A DNA stretch of 64,000 nucleotides, taken from assembly GCA_916048095.2 (NCBI GenBank), contig OU696582.1:4184001-4248000 (forward strand). Direction: 5' to 3'. This stretch comes from Sacculina carcini. Taxonomy: Eukaryota > Arthropoda > Thecostraca > Sacculinidae. Positions 34,310 to 46,247 of this stretch are shown here, piece by piece. The notes below the pieces were generated by a model, which had not been told where the DNA came from, made no database searches, and saw nothing but the letters and a program-made list of their open reading frames with translations. Numbering within the stretch: the stretch's first letter is position 1; the number at the start of each line of letters is the position of its first letter. A program made the position numbers and the translations under genes.

Positions 34310-34932
34310 ACGAGGCGTTACCCTGCATGCAGCTGTTGGTTGACGGTGCGCGTCGAAATGTGCTTATTGACACAGGGTTTTCCACCAGTATTGTGCACGC
34401 CTCAGCCTGTTGGAAATGGAGAAAGAGGAAGGCGAGCTTCAATACGGTGAGTGGTCAGCGTGTGCTTTACGCCGGTGAAGGGAGAGTGACAATTCAGTTG
34501 CCCAGTGGTCGCTCAGCTCAAGTGGATGTTTTAGTAGTTGATTATCAACCCATTGGATTTGATCTTATCTTGGGAATGAATGCGATATCTGCACTGGGGG
34601 GAGTTTTTGTGCGTTCTGCGCAGAATGTGTTGTTTAATGATCGGTCGGACAATTTATGTTGTGCTTTTCCGGGCCCAACTAATCACTCGCACCTGTTAAT
34701 CGATGAAAAGGATTTTCGTGCGCGTTTTTACGAAAAACAAAGGATCTGGATTGTCACGTGGAAATGGGCAGACACGGAGCCAACAGTGTTGTATAATCAA
34801 ATTCCTCAGTTAAGGTTCCAACGGACGCTAGAGAGAAGTATGATCGAGAAGTGCAGAGGTGGATCGATCGGGGCTGGCTTATGCCTTACGACGAGTCGAA
34901 ATTGGGTCCAGCTAGAGGACTCATACCAATGA
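34237..34932 (+). pseudogene. G2 protease region
   Basis: NVLIDTGFSTSIVHAS is the aspartic protease active site (DTG), followed by a domain ending in FDLILGMNAIS, typical of gypsy proteases (the ILG-hydrophobic motif). It then runs into the linker before RT and overlaps the next frame, so there is a frameshift near 34850. Confidence 0.75.
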
Positions 34933-35906
34933 TGGCAGTATTGCAGCGGGATGGTGAGAAAGTGCGACCTGTGTTGGACTATAGAGAATTGAACGGGCGC
35001 CTAAATGTACATACAGCCGACGCAGATGTGTGTGCAGATAAACTGAGAGAATGGCGTCGTCGAGGAGACAACGTGTCATTACTTGATTTAAAAGACGCGT
35101 ATCTGCAGCTCAGAGTTGATGAATCATTGTGGAGCTTTCAAACAGTGGAATATCGTGGAGCGAGATATTGTTGAACCAGGTTGGGGTTTGGGCTTTCAAT
35201 AGCACCCTTGGTTATGAAGTCTGTGTTGGCTGCCGTATTGCGACTGAGAGACGATGTCTTCAGAGGAACAGTCCCATATGTAGATGACATTTTGGTCGAT
35301 GAAACTGTTGTCTCAGTGCAGGCGGTGATAGAACATTTGAAACAATTTGGACTGATCTGCAAGTCGCCTGAGCGTTTGAGCGAAGGGGCGAAGACATTGG
35401 GAGTGCAAGTGAGAAGTGAGAATGGAAATATCATTTGGAGAAGAGCTAAAGAAATTCTTCCTGTGCCGTCCAGATTGAGCAGAAGAGTGGTGTTTTCATG
35501 GTGCGGCCAAATTACCGGACATTTGCCTGTTTGCGCGTATTTGAGACCGGCAGCTTCATATTTGAAACGTAGGGCCGCTGCAATAACTAATAATTGCGAT
35601 GATGAGATTACTGATGAATGTTTGCGTTCAATGTTAGGGGATGTCTATCAGAGGTGGAAAAAGAACGATCCCTCGAAAGGAAGGTGGAGTGTGTTGGGCG
35701 TTGAAGCGATGGTTTGGGTGGACGCTAGTTCACTGGCAGTAGGGGTGGCTTTAGAGGTAGACGGCAGTATTGTTGAAGATTGTTGTTGGTTACGCAAGGA
35801 CTGTGACTCACATATTAACATCGCTGGGCTGGATGCGGTGCTAAAAGGCATGAATTTGGCGGCTGAATGGAAGATGAAAAGTATTCGACCAATGACAGAT
35901 TCGTGA
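34851..35906 (+). pseudogene. G2 reverse transcriptase and start of RNase H
   Basis: 34851-35174 has VRPVLDYRELN and SLLDLKDAYLQLRVDE (first catalytic Asp). A TGA follows, and 35181-35906 resumes with FGLSIAPLVMKSVLAAVL and YVDDILVDE (catalytic pair). VWVDASSLAVGVALE is the start of an RNase H domain of the kind found in some invertebrate gypsy elements. A TGA at about 35905 ends this frame. Confidence 0.8.
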
Positions 35907-36799
35907 TCAGTGTTTCATTGGCTGAGTGACTCACTCTCCGGAAGAGCAAGACTGCGTACCAAGGCGTCAAGCGAATTGTTAATCAGGAGACGGATCTCAA
36001 CGTTTCAGAGCATAGTGCAAGAATATGCCTTGTCGGTTAGTGTTCATTGTGTGGGTTCGGCTTTTAATCGTGCAGATGCTTTGACAAGAGTGCCGCAAAT
36101 GTGGTTGCGAAGAGCAGTCTGCTCGGGAGGTGGAAGAACAGCGCCCCCTGCATCAGTTGCGTGCTGTGGGAGACGTCGAGCCTTTGATAGAAAAGCTGCA
36201 TCGCGAGACTGGTCATCCGGGCGTCAGACGCACGCTGTATTTCACCAAGCGGGCAAAACTACCGGCAACCAAGCGTCAAGTTTCGTCTGTTGTGTCCCGG
36301 TGTCAGGAGTGCCAGTCCATTAATCCTGCACCGTTTAAATGGAATCACGGAGGCCTTGGTGTAACAAAGGTATGGCAACGAGTGGGAGTTGACATCACTC
36401 ATGTGAGAGGCGAGCATTTTCTCACGATGATTGACCATGGCCCGTCACGCTATGCAATATGGCGGAAATTGAGATTCCAGAGTACACCGTATATCGTGCA
36501 ACAGTTGGAGGATGTATTTTTAGCGTGGAGCACCAGAACAGCTACTACTAGACAACGACAATGCATTTCTTAGTCAAAGATTCATGGCATTTGCTCGTCA
36601 ATGGCAGATACATTTACGGTTCAGGTGCGCGTATCAACCATCTGGTCATGGAATAGCTGAACGCTGCCACCGCACTGTTAAATCAAAAGCGGCTAAGAAG
36701 AACTGTACGATCGCTGAGGCCGTCTATCGATACAACGTGGCGCCCAGGGACAAGCCAGAGTTAACGTCATCTCCTGCAGATGCTCTTTTTAGGTACCAG
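35907..36799 (+). pseudogene. G2 RNase H end and integrase, first part
   Basis: 35910-36120 ends the RNase H part (NRADALTR). The integrase zinc domain follows: HRETGHPGVRRTLYF and CQECQ. The core has Asp in VGVDITHV, then a frameshift near 36540, Asp in LLDNDNAF and Glu in HGIAERCHR. The reading frame reaches FRYQ at 36799, where G3 is inserted, and continues at 41516. Confidence 0.8.
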
Positions 36800-37003
36800 T
36801 GTCGTCACGAGACGAATGACTAATCGTTGAGCAATAATATCGATGATGTATTCATAAGAAATCAAGATTAATTAAAGATACTATAGATCACACAACAATG
36901 ACAAACGCCTGGAACAATAACAACGTACACCAAAGCTGCCAGACTTGTGTTATGCCAGAAACCGCCAAGAATGGTACAATAAGCCAAAGGGTACATTCTC
37001 ACA
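36800..37003 (-). repeat. 3' LTR of G3
   Basis: 204 bp. On the element strand it starts TGTGAGAATGTACCC and ends CGACA, and it is preceded by a purine-rich tract. Confidence 0.9.
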
Positions 37004-37020
37004 TCACTCCCCCATCACTC
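37004..37020 (-). other. Polypurine tract of G3
   Basis: On the minus strand GAGTGATGGGGGAGTGA directly precedes the 3' LTR, the expected place for plus-strand priming. Confidence 0.65.
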
Positions 37021-38340
37021 AAATTCTGCGTAACGTCTGTTACGCCGAATTATACGCCCCGATCTGCTGGTTGTAGGCAGGAAGTTGAGCACGTCTGCCG
37101 CCGCTTCATCGCTTCCAGCTTGCTGAGCTCTGACCACCGACGGCGGCTGTTCTTCTGAAGCGTCGGCATATGGCTGAATCTCAATATTTGTTGATTGCGG
37201 CGCGTCCAGACGGTCTTCGACACTGCTGTCCGGTAACTCTGTCATCACTCGCTTGCATATGTCTAAATGGACGCACTCATCTGCAGCTTGACCCCGTACC
37301 GGCTCCAGCCACACGTTAGGACCTCGAGACCTTATCACTTTGCGCGGCCACTTGAACAAAGGGTCCAGTCCTTTTCTTGTCTCGTTTCGAATCATCACGC
37401 TGTCACCCTGTGAAATGCTGCGTCTCGACGGTTCTACTCTGCCATTGTCGTAATATTTCTTGTAGTCTTGCCGGGACCGATTTGTATTCTGCTCTACCTC
37501 GCTTTGCACGGCTACAACGGTGGCTCGGGTTTCTGCGGCCACGTCACTAGGGTCGATAACACCTGCGCTCTCACTGCGTACAAAAGATCCTGGCGATCGT
37601 AGAGTTCTACCAAAGATGACTTCATAGAGAGCCTTTTTCGTCGACCGATTCACTGTATTGTTGACATAAAAGGCCGACTCCCTAACCACTGAAGGCCACT
37701 CTTCTTGACTCTTCCCTTGCTCTGCCTGGAGACACCTGATAGTTTGCTTGCGTGTTTGCATAGCCCGTTCGGCGCTACCGTCCGCCTGTGGATGATATGG
37801 ACTTGTGTGTCGCTTTTCGATGCCCAGTTCCTGACACATGCTTCGTACGACACTGCCGTCCACATTTCCACCTTGATCCGTGACCAGAATACGCGGTATT
37901 CCATGACGATATATCCATTCGTCTTTAAGAGCTCTCACGACTGAATCAGACAACTGGTCATGCATTGGTGCCATTTCAACCATCTTCGAAAAATTATCCA
38001 CCATAACCAACAGGTAACGAAATCCCTCCTCGCTCCAAGGTAGGGTAGCGATGTCCATTGATACTGACTCCCTTGGCTCTGAGGCATCGTAATCAGGTAT
38101 ACACATCGTGACTCTAGGTTCATGGGATAGTTTGTTGGCTGCGCACACTTTGCATCTTCTGCAGACCATCTCCACTGTAGAGCCAATTCCTATCCAATAG
38201 TAGTTCGGACGAATAAGGGACAGAGTCTTCTGCTTGCCAAAATGACCACGTTTGTGATGTTCTTCGACGATTGGCGTGTGCAACCGATCAGCCACTACAA
38301 CTCTTCCACTCTTCATTAATATGTCGCTGCACAATGTCAA
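37021..38340 (-). CDS. G3 integrase
   Basis: An open minus-strand frame of about 440 residues. Zinc-binding His pair in EEHHKRGHFG and C-x2-C in CRRCKVC. DDE core: Asp in SMDIATLPW, Asp in VTDQGGNVD and Glu in QADGSAERAMQ. The C-terminal part has a GDSVMIRNETRKG segment (GPY-like region). It ends near the polypurine tract with RRNRRYAEFE. No inactivating mutation is seen in this part, although the whole pol is broken upstream. It would act in inserting element cDNA into chromosomes. Confidence 0.85.
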
Positions 38341-38566
38341 GCTTACTGCAGCGACGGAACCTTCCTTCCTTCACCGCTCCATTGGCTGCCAGTTGTCGCT
38401 TAGCGAACGCTATCGCTGGGTCATCGTTCTGTGCCTCCGCTAACATGTCCAGGTCAACCTGCCGAACATAGTATACATGCCGATCGACACACTCATCTTC
38501 ATCTGTAATTTGCCGATCGACCCGGGACGGTATGCGACTGAGGCAGTCGGCAACCTGGTTGCTGGA

Positions 38567-39034
38567 TCATTTACGGTATATCACCTCGTAGTTGTGAAGC
38601 GCTTCTAACTCAACCAGCCATCGGGCGAATTTTCCCCTGGGATGCTTCCGGCGCCGCATCCAAACCAGCGGGTTGTGATCGGTCTCAAAATACACCTTTT
38701 TTGCTGCCTGGAGGTAGACCCACCACTTCCTCATCGCCGCGACTAGTGCCCAAGCCTCGAGTTGGCCTGCTGCATAATTCCTCTGTGCTGTCGACAAGCC
38801 TGACGAATAAAATGATATTGGCTGCAGATTCCCGCCTGAGTTCAGTTGGGCGAGCATTCCGCCAACTCCGTCGGCACTGGCGTCCGTGCACACATAGAAC
38901 GGTTCATTCCAGGATGGATATCTGAGCGTAGGAGCTGAAGCGATGGCTTGTTTCAGTTGCACGAAACTGTTCTGGCATTCGCGGTTCATTCCCATTTCAC
39001 TCCCTTTCTGGTCAACTTGTATAGTGGTGCACAA
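38567..39034 (-). pseudogene. G3 RNase H region
   Basis: A minus frame with RT thumb and connection sequence (FVQLKQAIASAPTLRYP), then RNase H motifs VCTDASADGVGGML, GQLEAWALVAAM and FETDHNPLVW. Codons between 38341 and 38567 link it to integrase in another frame. Confidence 0.8.
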
Positions 39035-39120
39035 ATAGCGGCCATGTTTTCAGTGAAATGTCTGTAAAAGTTGGCAAATCCGAGAAATCGTCTCAGTTCT
39101 TTTACTCCTCTGGGAGCAAC

Positions 39121-39955
39121 TCATGTGCGCAACAATTTAACATGCGCGTTGAGCGGACGAGAGCCCTCTGGTGTGAGGGTATGCCCCACAAACTCACCCC
39201 GTTGATACCCAAAACGGAATTGGTCGGCTCTGAGTTGCAGGTTATCCTTGCGGTACGCAGATAGAGTCTTTTCTAAGGTGTCGATGTGATCATCGATGCT
39301 TTTCGAATACACACATGTGTCATCCACGTAAGCTGCCACGTTATCCAGTCCCTGTTCACGTTCTCCAGTTCATTTCGTATTGGCCACAGGGAGTGACAAA
39401 CGCTGTCTTTTCCTTATCCCCCTCGTTGACGGGAATACTCCAATACGCGCTTGCTCCGTCCAAAAATGAGAAATGTTGACTTCCATCCATGTTATCAATT
39501 ATACGTCGCCAGTCTGCAGCGGGATACACGTCTTTTTTAGTGTGAGCATTCAACGCCCTGTAATCCACAACAAAGCGGTAGGATCCGTCCTTTTTGCGTA
39601 CTAAAATTACTCGACTTCCCCACGGTGACTTGGATGGTCTGCAGATGCCATTTTCAACCATCTGCTTGATTTGCCTATTCACTTCTGCCTCCACTTGTGG
39701 GTTCAACCGATGAGGCTGGTGTTTCACTGGCGGTGTCCCTGCAGTGTCTATAACATGAATGGCGTTGTCCGTTACAATAGGCCTTTTCACGTCCACAGCA
39801 AAAACATCGGCATATTTTTCAAGAATATGTATTATACGAGATCTGACGTCACACGACAATTCCTCATTGACCATAGGCTCGATATCAACAATATAATCAC
39901 TGTTAACGGCTCCTATAACTGCAATAAGATCGTTACATCGCCCCCCACCAACCAT
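39121..39955 (-). pseudogene. G3 reverse transcriptase with internal deletion
   Basis: 39356-39955 has CRPSKSPWGSRVILVRKKDG, FVVDYRALN and FSFLDGASAYWSIPV (first Asp), then ends abruptly at QYEMNWRT. 39121-39339 resumes at AAYVDDTCVYS (catalytic pair). The usual PFGL and following helix are missing, so a deletion of about 25 codons with a frameshift has removed part of the palm. This inactivates pol. Confidence 0.8.
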
Positions 39956-39970
39956 GGCCTCCGTGGATTT

Positions 39971-41275
39971 TCAAACGCTACCCAAACGTACTTTACTTCG
40001 ATGCCAGTCAAATTCAACCGAACCGAATTTGCTCAAATAGTCGCGGCCTAGAAGCACCAGCTTATCTGGACAAGAGAGCACATTCAGTTCGTGAAAACCG
40101 CACTGCCCATCTCCAACGTCCACGCTCACCTGCAGCTTTCCTGTGCACTGGATTTCGCCTGTCAAGCCGAGTTCGTCCACCGTTTTCTCGTCAATCACAG
40201 ATGTTGATGCACCGGAATCCAGCATGGCCGATGAAGGTTCGCCGTCCAGTTTTACCTTAAGCAAGGCTGTGTCAGTCAGGCAAGCCGTTAGTGCGCTCGA
40301 GCGAGTTCTGTCATTTACGGCGTAAGCTGTTTTGTTGCCCTCAGCTGGCGGTGCTCTGCACTCCTTCAAGCTGTGTCCCTTGTGAACACAACGCGGGCAG
40401 CAGCGTGATGGGCACTGCTTCATGAAATGGGCCGTGGAACCGCACACATAACATCCCTTTTTCTGTGCGGCTGTCGTTGTCACCGATCCAGACCGGCTGG
40501 CCTGCTCTCTGAGTCTGCCTTGCTTCACGGCAGCCACCGCCATGTCTGACGAAGATATTCTCTCAGCGCCCTCTATACTACTCACGGTACATACCAAATC
40601 ATCACCTTTTTCTTCCGAATGTCCACGCTTCATCGGAATGCCCTTTTCAGCGAACACCTTCTTCGTCTCGATCAGTAAACGACGTCCGGTACTTTCTACA
40701 GTCACATCCTCGTTGGAAAGCCATAGTTTGATTCTGGTTTGGACGGCGCGCGGCAGTTGGCCTATAAAAAGCGACATCAACACAGACTTTCCCGCTTGAG
40801 CGTCTCTCGCTCGTTTTTTGAGTGCGAAGTAGAAATCATCCAACTGCTCCCCTGGTTTCCATTTGTACGCACACAGTGCCTGCATGCAGTCGTACTGATC
40901 TGACGGACTATCCAGCGTTGCGCACAATATTTCAAATGCTTCGGCCAACGATGAGGCCTCATCCACCACCTCACGCACGAGTTCTCTCTCCGCTGTTCGT
41001 CTATTAATGAACGCCGGTAGCATGCCGATGACCAACCTTTCTCCATCTTGCCCGCAGCATAAAAGGCTGCTTACAGCTGCGATGAACAAAGGCTTCCACT
41101 CTGCGATGGATTCTTGCCCTTTCAGGGGTGGCACAGGCAAATTCAAGTGGGACTGCCACGCATTCATGCTGGTTGGACCACACACCACGCCTTACTCCAC
41201 ATTACTCAACCCTGATCCGGCTCCTTGAGTTCGCGGATTCTTACTATCCAACATATCACTGTTGCTTTCAGCCAT
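39971..41275 (-). pseudogene. G3 gag-protease
   Basis: The likely start is the ATG at 41273-41275 (MAESNSDMLDSKNPR), only 32 bp after the LTR. An in-frame TAA at codon 28 interrupts it, and the frame continues through MNAWQSHLNLPVPP. Two zinc knuckles, CYVCGSTAHFMKQC and CPRCVHKGHSLKEC, precede the protease (AMLDSGASTSVID, then LVLLGRDYL). It stops at TGA 39971-39973, with pol resuming in the same frame at ATG 39955. A nonsense mutation is most likely; stop-codon readthrough is possible. Confidence 0.8.
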
Positions 41276-41307
41276 GATCACAGTAATACTGATAAATCTT
41301 GATTTAA

Positions 41308-41511
41308 TGTCGTAACGAGACGAATGACTAATCGTTGACCAATAATAACGATGATGTATTCATAAGAAATCAAGATTAATTAAAGATACTATAGATCACA
41401 CAACAATGACAAACGCCTGAAACAATAACAACGTACACCAAAGCTGCCAGACTTGTGTTATGCCAGAAACCGCCAAGAATGGTACAATAAGCCAAAGGGT
41501 ACACTCTCACA
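41308..41511 (-). repeat. 5' LTR of G3
   Basis: 204 bp, partner of 36800-37003. The sequence next to it on the element strand (TTAAATCAAGATTTATC) lacks the usual TGG of a primer-binding site, so the priming mode is unclear. Confidence 0.9.
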
Positions 41512-41515
41512 CCAG

Positions 41516-41896
41516 GTTAGAATTCGAGACGTTGACAGCGCAAATCAAGAGTTGAGTGAAGATATAGGAGGTGAATGTCGGTATTCAATTGGTGATGCTG
41601 TATGGGTGCGACCGTCGGGAGCCAGGTGCAATGAACGGTACGAGAAAGGACTTGTGGCTGGCATAGTATCGGAGAACGCTGTCGAAGTTGGTGGTGTGCC
41701 GCGCCACGTGCGTGATCTAAGACCCAGGACAGAAGGTGAAGATGGCCAACATGCCGACGTTGCTAATATGAACGAAGACAGACTGTTTATCACTTTGGAT
41801 CATTCCGATGAAGGTGTGAATGACCACGTGGAAGAACCAGTGCTGAGACTTTCCGGGAGGGAAAGGCGACCTCCTCTACGGTATTGTTGTAGTTGA
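41516..41896 (+). pseudogene. G2 integrase, C-terminal part
   Basis: A continuation of G2 integrase after the G3 insertion: VRIRDVDSANQELSED, then YSIGDAVWVRPSGARC (SH3-like C-terminal domain) and RLSGRERRPPLRY near the end. It joins in frame with FRYQ at 36799 across the CCAG duplication. Confidence 0.8.
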
Positions 41897-41936
41897 GACA
41901 ATATGGGTAGTGTTGTCTGGGCGGAGTGTTAGTGTA

Positions 41937-42283
41937 TTAGTGTTGGCGTTTGTTTGAGCGGCACTGTTGAAATGATGTGTGCGTGTGTATGTGTGCGTGC
42001 GCTGTGTGTATGCGCGTGAGTTCACAACTGTAGAAGAGGGTGCATGTGCGTGCGCGTGTTCATGTGCTGTTACGCGTATTCGGTGTTTATGGAACTGCTT
42101 GCTTTGTGTGTGTATGTATGTGCGTATGTGTGTGTGTGTGGAAGTGTAGCGTGAATGTGAATATGTGTGGCATTGGTGTTTGGGATTTCTGGTGGGCCGG
42201 AGGTGTTTAGTTCTGTGCTGCTCTTTGGTGTAATAATATAGCGTTGATTTTTATTTGCTGTTCGTACAAGCTATTTGGACAAT
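41937..42283 (+). repeat. Second LTR-like repeat of G2
   Basis: Starts TGTTAGTGTATTAG and matches 31585-31977 without the long (TG)n expansion. It is followed directly by another gag start, not by host flank. Confidence 0.7.
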
Positions 42284-42571
42284 ATGACGGAGAAAGAGTT
42301 TGACCTTAGACTTATTCCTGAGTTCGACGGAAAAGATGATGTTGTTCAAAGGATCAGCAAAGTGAAAAAAATATGCAAACTCGGGAGAGTTTCTGACGTC
42401 GCCACAGTTATTCAGATGATGCTGTCTGGAGATGCCTATGCTGTGGTACACAGACTCTCTGACTCAGACCAGTTGGATGTGGACAAGGTAACCGAAGCTC
42501 TTTCTCGTGCCTTTGGCTCTGATCCCTATTTATCATACGAGGAATTGGTTAATCGCACGCTGAAAAGTGGT
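42284..42571 (+). pseudogene. Second G2 gag copy, truncated
   Basis: ATG at 42284, the same MTEKEFDLRLIPEFDGKDD start as at 31978. It continues without the hAT insertion through HRLSDSDQLDVDKVTEALS and stops matching at about 42571, where Helitron-like repeat sequence begins. This copy shows the empty target of the insertion at 32142. Confidence 0.8.
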
Positions 42572-44160
42572 AACGAAACAGAAAACGAATACAAATTTAA
42601 GAAGAAAAAGGTAAACCCATAAAAATATTAACCAATAGAAAAGTCTAAATATGAATGTGGTTATTTTAGATGTGGCAACATATTTTCCCCCGAACAGCTT
42701 CATATTTTAACACGCCCGTCACAATGTTTAAAAAATTAATGTTTCGTACAAAAATACGTAAGCGTACAATTGAATAAATTGTTAGCTTTCTGTCATCTCT
42801 ATAATTCCAGGTTAATGCTTCCGCTAAAGCAGCATATGCATATAGTTGGCATTACATGATATTACAACCCATATCCTTATGCGACTTAAGCTTATGCAAC
42901 TTGAAATTAAACCAATTAAATTACACAGCTAAATTCAGTAGTTTACTTTGTTCCCAGTAGCACTTTACCCGCCCGTCGTTTGGAAAAATTCATGTGTTAA
43001 TATTGAGGACAATAACGCCTTTCTATTCAGTATAGTGTAGAATTAATTAAACTGTACGCAATAAAACCACACCATCCATGATTGGAGCTGTGGCGTATGC
43101 GTGTATGTGCGTGTATGCAAGTGTAATGTATGCGTGTATGTGAGTAAGCAAGTGTAGAGTATGCGTGTCTGTGTGTATGTAACAAGTGTGGCAGCTTGTG
43201 CAAATGTGTGTGAAGCTTGTGTGTATGAACGTTTGTATGTTTGTCTGTAGCCCTAAGTGTCAGTGTGATTGTGCGTGTGAGAATCATGGTGTAGGTTTGT
43301 GTGTGAGTCAATGTGTATGTGTGTGCGTGTGCACCGTTTCACGTCAGGTGACCGAAAGTTATTTAATCCATGACTAAGCACAGCAATGAGATTTCCAGGC
43401 CAGTCATTCGTCAGGTATTGAGCTGTTCTTGTCCGGTGCCACAATACACCCAGCTTCATCTGTGCCATCTTTATATGTGGCTTGACCACCACAGAGCTAA
43501 TATGATGCATTCTTAATTGTGATTGGGCTTCAGTGAAATTTAATCAGTGATCAGTATTAATCAGTAATTCAATCAAATCAGTTTATATTCCTGTGTATTC
43601 GCAAGTGCGCATAATAACTGTCAAATTGGCAATATGTCCTTTTGATTTTACACCGCCGTAACTTCCTTTAGGTACACTTTGGAAAATTACAGATTATACC
43701 GTATTGTAGAGAAGAAGATTTCTAGCACGATGGTATAATTTATTTTTATGTGTAACAAAAAGTTACCAAGAAATAGTAGAAAAATGAATTAATTTTAGTC
43801 GCATCGTGTTCAAGTAAAATTTTGATTTTGTAAATTTGACAATATTAACCTCTACCCGCCTCATATTTAAACCTGCCGGTCGTGCGGAATAATTCAGAAC
43901 ACAAACACGTAACAAACAATGAAAATTTTAGCATGTATGCCCGCCCGTCGTGCGGAACAATTCATACTATTAAACTTGTATTCAATTCATAAGATAAAAT
44001 AAATATGAATTAATAAAGAAAAGAGTAAACCCATGACAAATTCATATTTAAACCTGCCCGTCGTGCTGAATAATTCAGAACTCTTGCACAAAACAATGAA
44101 AAATGACTAAACTTTTTATCATAATGTTTTCAAAATGTATTTATAACTCAACATCACCAT
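42572..44160 (-). mobile_element. Truncated Helitron-like unit
   Basis: Minus-oriented hairpin subunits and modules of the family described at 14706-27990. It abuts the truncated G2 gag on the left and is interrupted by the solo LTR at 43089-43493. No genes. Confidence 0.45.
43089..43493. mobile_element. 405-bp solo LTR
   Basis: The insertion starts TGTGGCGTATG and ends GACCACCACA (TGTGG/CCACA inverted ends). It is flanked by a 4-bp duplication GAGC at 43085-43088 and 43494-43497. The uninterrupted target (GGAGCTAATATGATGCATTC) occurs in sister units, for example at 16311 and 44850. The left half is TATGTG-rich. No reading frame. Size, ends and duplication fit a solo LTR of an LTR retrotransposon not otherwise present here. 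Confidence 0.7.
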
Positions 44161-46247
44161 CTAGCATTAAAACCCGCCCGTTGTGCAAACCAATTAATAA
44201 AGTAAAATAAATATTGTATTAATAAAAACCGATTAGAAATTTTAAAAGAAAAAGTAAACCCATAAAAAGTCTTAACCAATAGAAAAGTCTAAATATGAAT
44301 GTTTTTATTTCAGATGTGGCAAACTATTTTCCCTCGAACAGCTTCGTATTTAAACCCGCCCGTCGTGCGGAACAATTAATAAAATAAAATGAATCAAAAA
44401 GCAAAAAGCAAAAAGCTTATCCAATGCAAAAATATAAATTTATAAATTCTTCTTTTAATTATTGACGAAGTTTTTTCCATCAACATTGCTCAAATTCACA
44501 CCCGTCCTTCGTGTGTAGTAATTCAGAAGTGTAACACTATCAAAACAATGAAACTTTCTGTCATCTCTATAATTGCAGATTAATGCTTCCGCTAAAACAG
44601 CATATGCATATAGTTGGCATTACATGATATTGCAGCCCATATCCTTATGCAGCTTATGCTTATGCAGCTTGAAATTAAACCAATTAAATTACACAGTTAA
44701 ATTCAGTAGTTTACTTTGTTCCCAGTATCATTTTCCCCGCCCGTCCTGCGGAACAATTCATGTGTAAATATTGAGGACAATAAAGTCTTTATATTCAGTA
44801 TATTGTAGCATTAATTAAACTGTACGCAATAAAACCACACCTCCATGCTTGGAGCTAATATGATGCATTCTTAATTGTGATTGGGCTTCAGTGAAATTTA
44901 ATCAGTGTATATTCCTGTGTAATCGCAAGTGCGCATAATAACTGCCAAATTGGCAATATGTCCTTTTTGATATTACATCGCCGTAACTTCCTTTAGGTAC
45001 ACTTTGGAAAATTAAAAATTATACCGTATTGTAGAAAACAAAATTTCTAGCACAATGATATAATTTATCTTAATGTGTGACAAATAGTTACTGAGAAATA
45101 TGTTGAAAAATGAATTAATTCTAGTCGTCCGGTGTTCAAGTGAAATGTTGGATGTATTTGAGAATTTTGCCAATTTTACATATGTTTTGTATCATTTGTG
45201 GGTATAATTATTACGTATCTTGTAGAACACAAAATTATCTACACATTGGTATAATGTTTATAGCTGTACCATTACTGGTTTATGAGCAGCAGATGGCAGA
45301 ATATTGACCAAAATATTCACGGTTTTCAGTGCTAATTTTGCCCTTTTGACTTTGTCATTTTGACTTCACACCACCGTAACTTGTTTAATACGCTCTGGAA
45401 AATTAAAATTTATACCGTCCTGTAGAAAACAAAATTCCCAGCATGATGGTATAGTTTATTTAGATGTGAAATAGGATTTATAAAAAAAATTACATTTTAT
45501 TAATTATCTTTTATTGTAGAACACCAAATTCTCTACACAATAGTATAATTTTTATAGCTCTAACTTTGCTGGTTTATGAGGAATAGATAGCGGAATATTG
45601 ACCAAAATATTCGCGTTTTTCAGTGCTAATTTTGCTTTTTTGACATTGTCATTTTGACTTCACACCGCCGTAACTTTTTTTAATACACTCTGGAAAATTA
45701 AACTTTATACCGTGGTGTAGAACACAAAATTCCCAGCATGGTGGTATTATCAATTTAGATGTGTGCTATTTAGTTGCTAAGAAATAGAGAAAAAAGTAAA
45801 TATAATTGGACGCCCATAATTTTAGATGAAATTTTGAATGTGGATAGAATTTTTTTCCATTTTACATGTTTTAAATTTAATTTTTTGATATAAATTATAA
45901 CCTATCTTGTAGAACGGAAAAATTTTCTACACAGTGGTGTAATTTTTATTGCTGTACCATTTCTGGTTTAGGAGATCTCGATGGCAGAATATTGACCAAA
46001 ATTTTCACATTTTTCAGGGTTCATTTTGTCTTTTCACCTCCATAGCTTGTTTGGTTTCATTTTTAAAATTTACAATTTAACTCAAAGTGTAGACAAGAAA
46101 ATTTCCAACGTGAGGGTATAAATTGTTAGCGGATACGCCTAGTGGTGGCCGAGTAATAGCTGATAGAAAATGGACCAAGGAGGGTGGAAAAAAGACAGAC
46201 AGTCAGACATACACACACACACAGAGGATCTCTTATATATATATATA
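44161..46247 (-). mobile_element. Helitron-like unit (inverted)
   Basis: 3' end CTAG at 44161-44164 (minus) with hairpin and spacer. The 5' start is near 46247 after GACAGACAGT and (CA)n, GAGGATCTCTT and a TA run. Contains ACCGCCGTAAC-type modules near 45663. Non-coding. Confidence 0.45.

Larger units (their letters stand above)
36800..41511 (-). mobile_element. Ty3/gypsy element G3 inserted in G2
   Basis: 204-bp LTRs (36800-37003 and 41308-41511) with TGT...ACA ends are flanked by a 4-bp duplication CCAG (36796-36799 and 41512-41515). The LTRs differ by 5 substitutions by eye, about 2.5 percent. The interior on the minus strand carries gag, protease, RT, RNase H and integrase. Damage is light: one nonsense codon in gag, one between gag-pro and pol, and a short RT deletion. 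Removing the element restores the G2 integrase frame exactly. Confidence 0.9.
31585..42283 (+). mobile_element. Ty3/gypsy element G2 with two later insertions
   Basis: LTR-like repeats start with TGTTAGTGTATTAG at 31585 and 41937. Between them, gag, protease, RT, RNase H and integrase lie on the plus strand, interrupted by a hAT-type element (32142-33721) and gypsy element G3 (36800-41511). Removing both leaves normal colinearity. Frameshifts and stops are frequent, so G2 is dead. The second LTR is again followed by the start of gag, up to 42571. This suggests two copies in tandem sharing an LTR, the second truncated by Helitron-like DNA. Confidence 0.8.
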
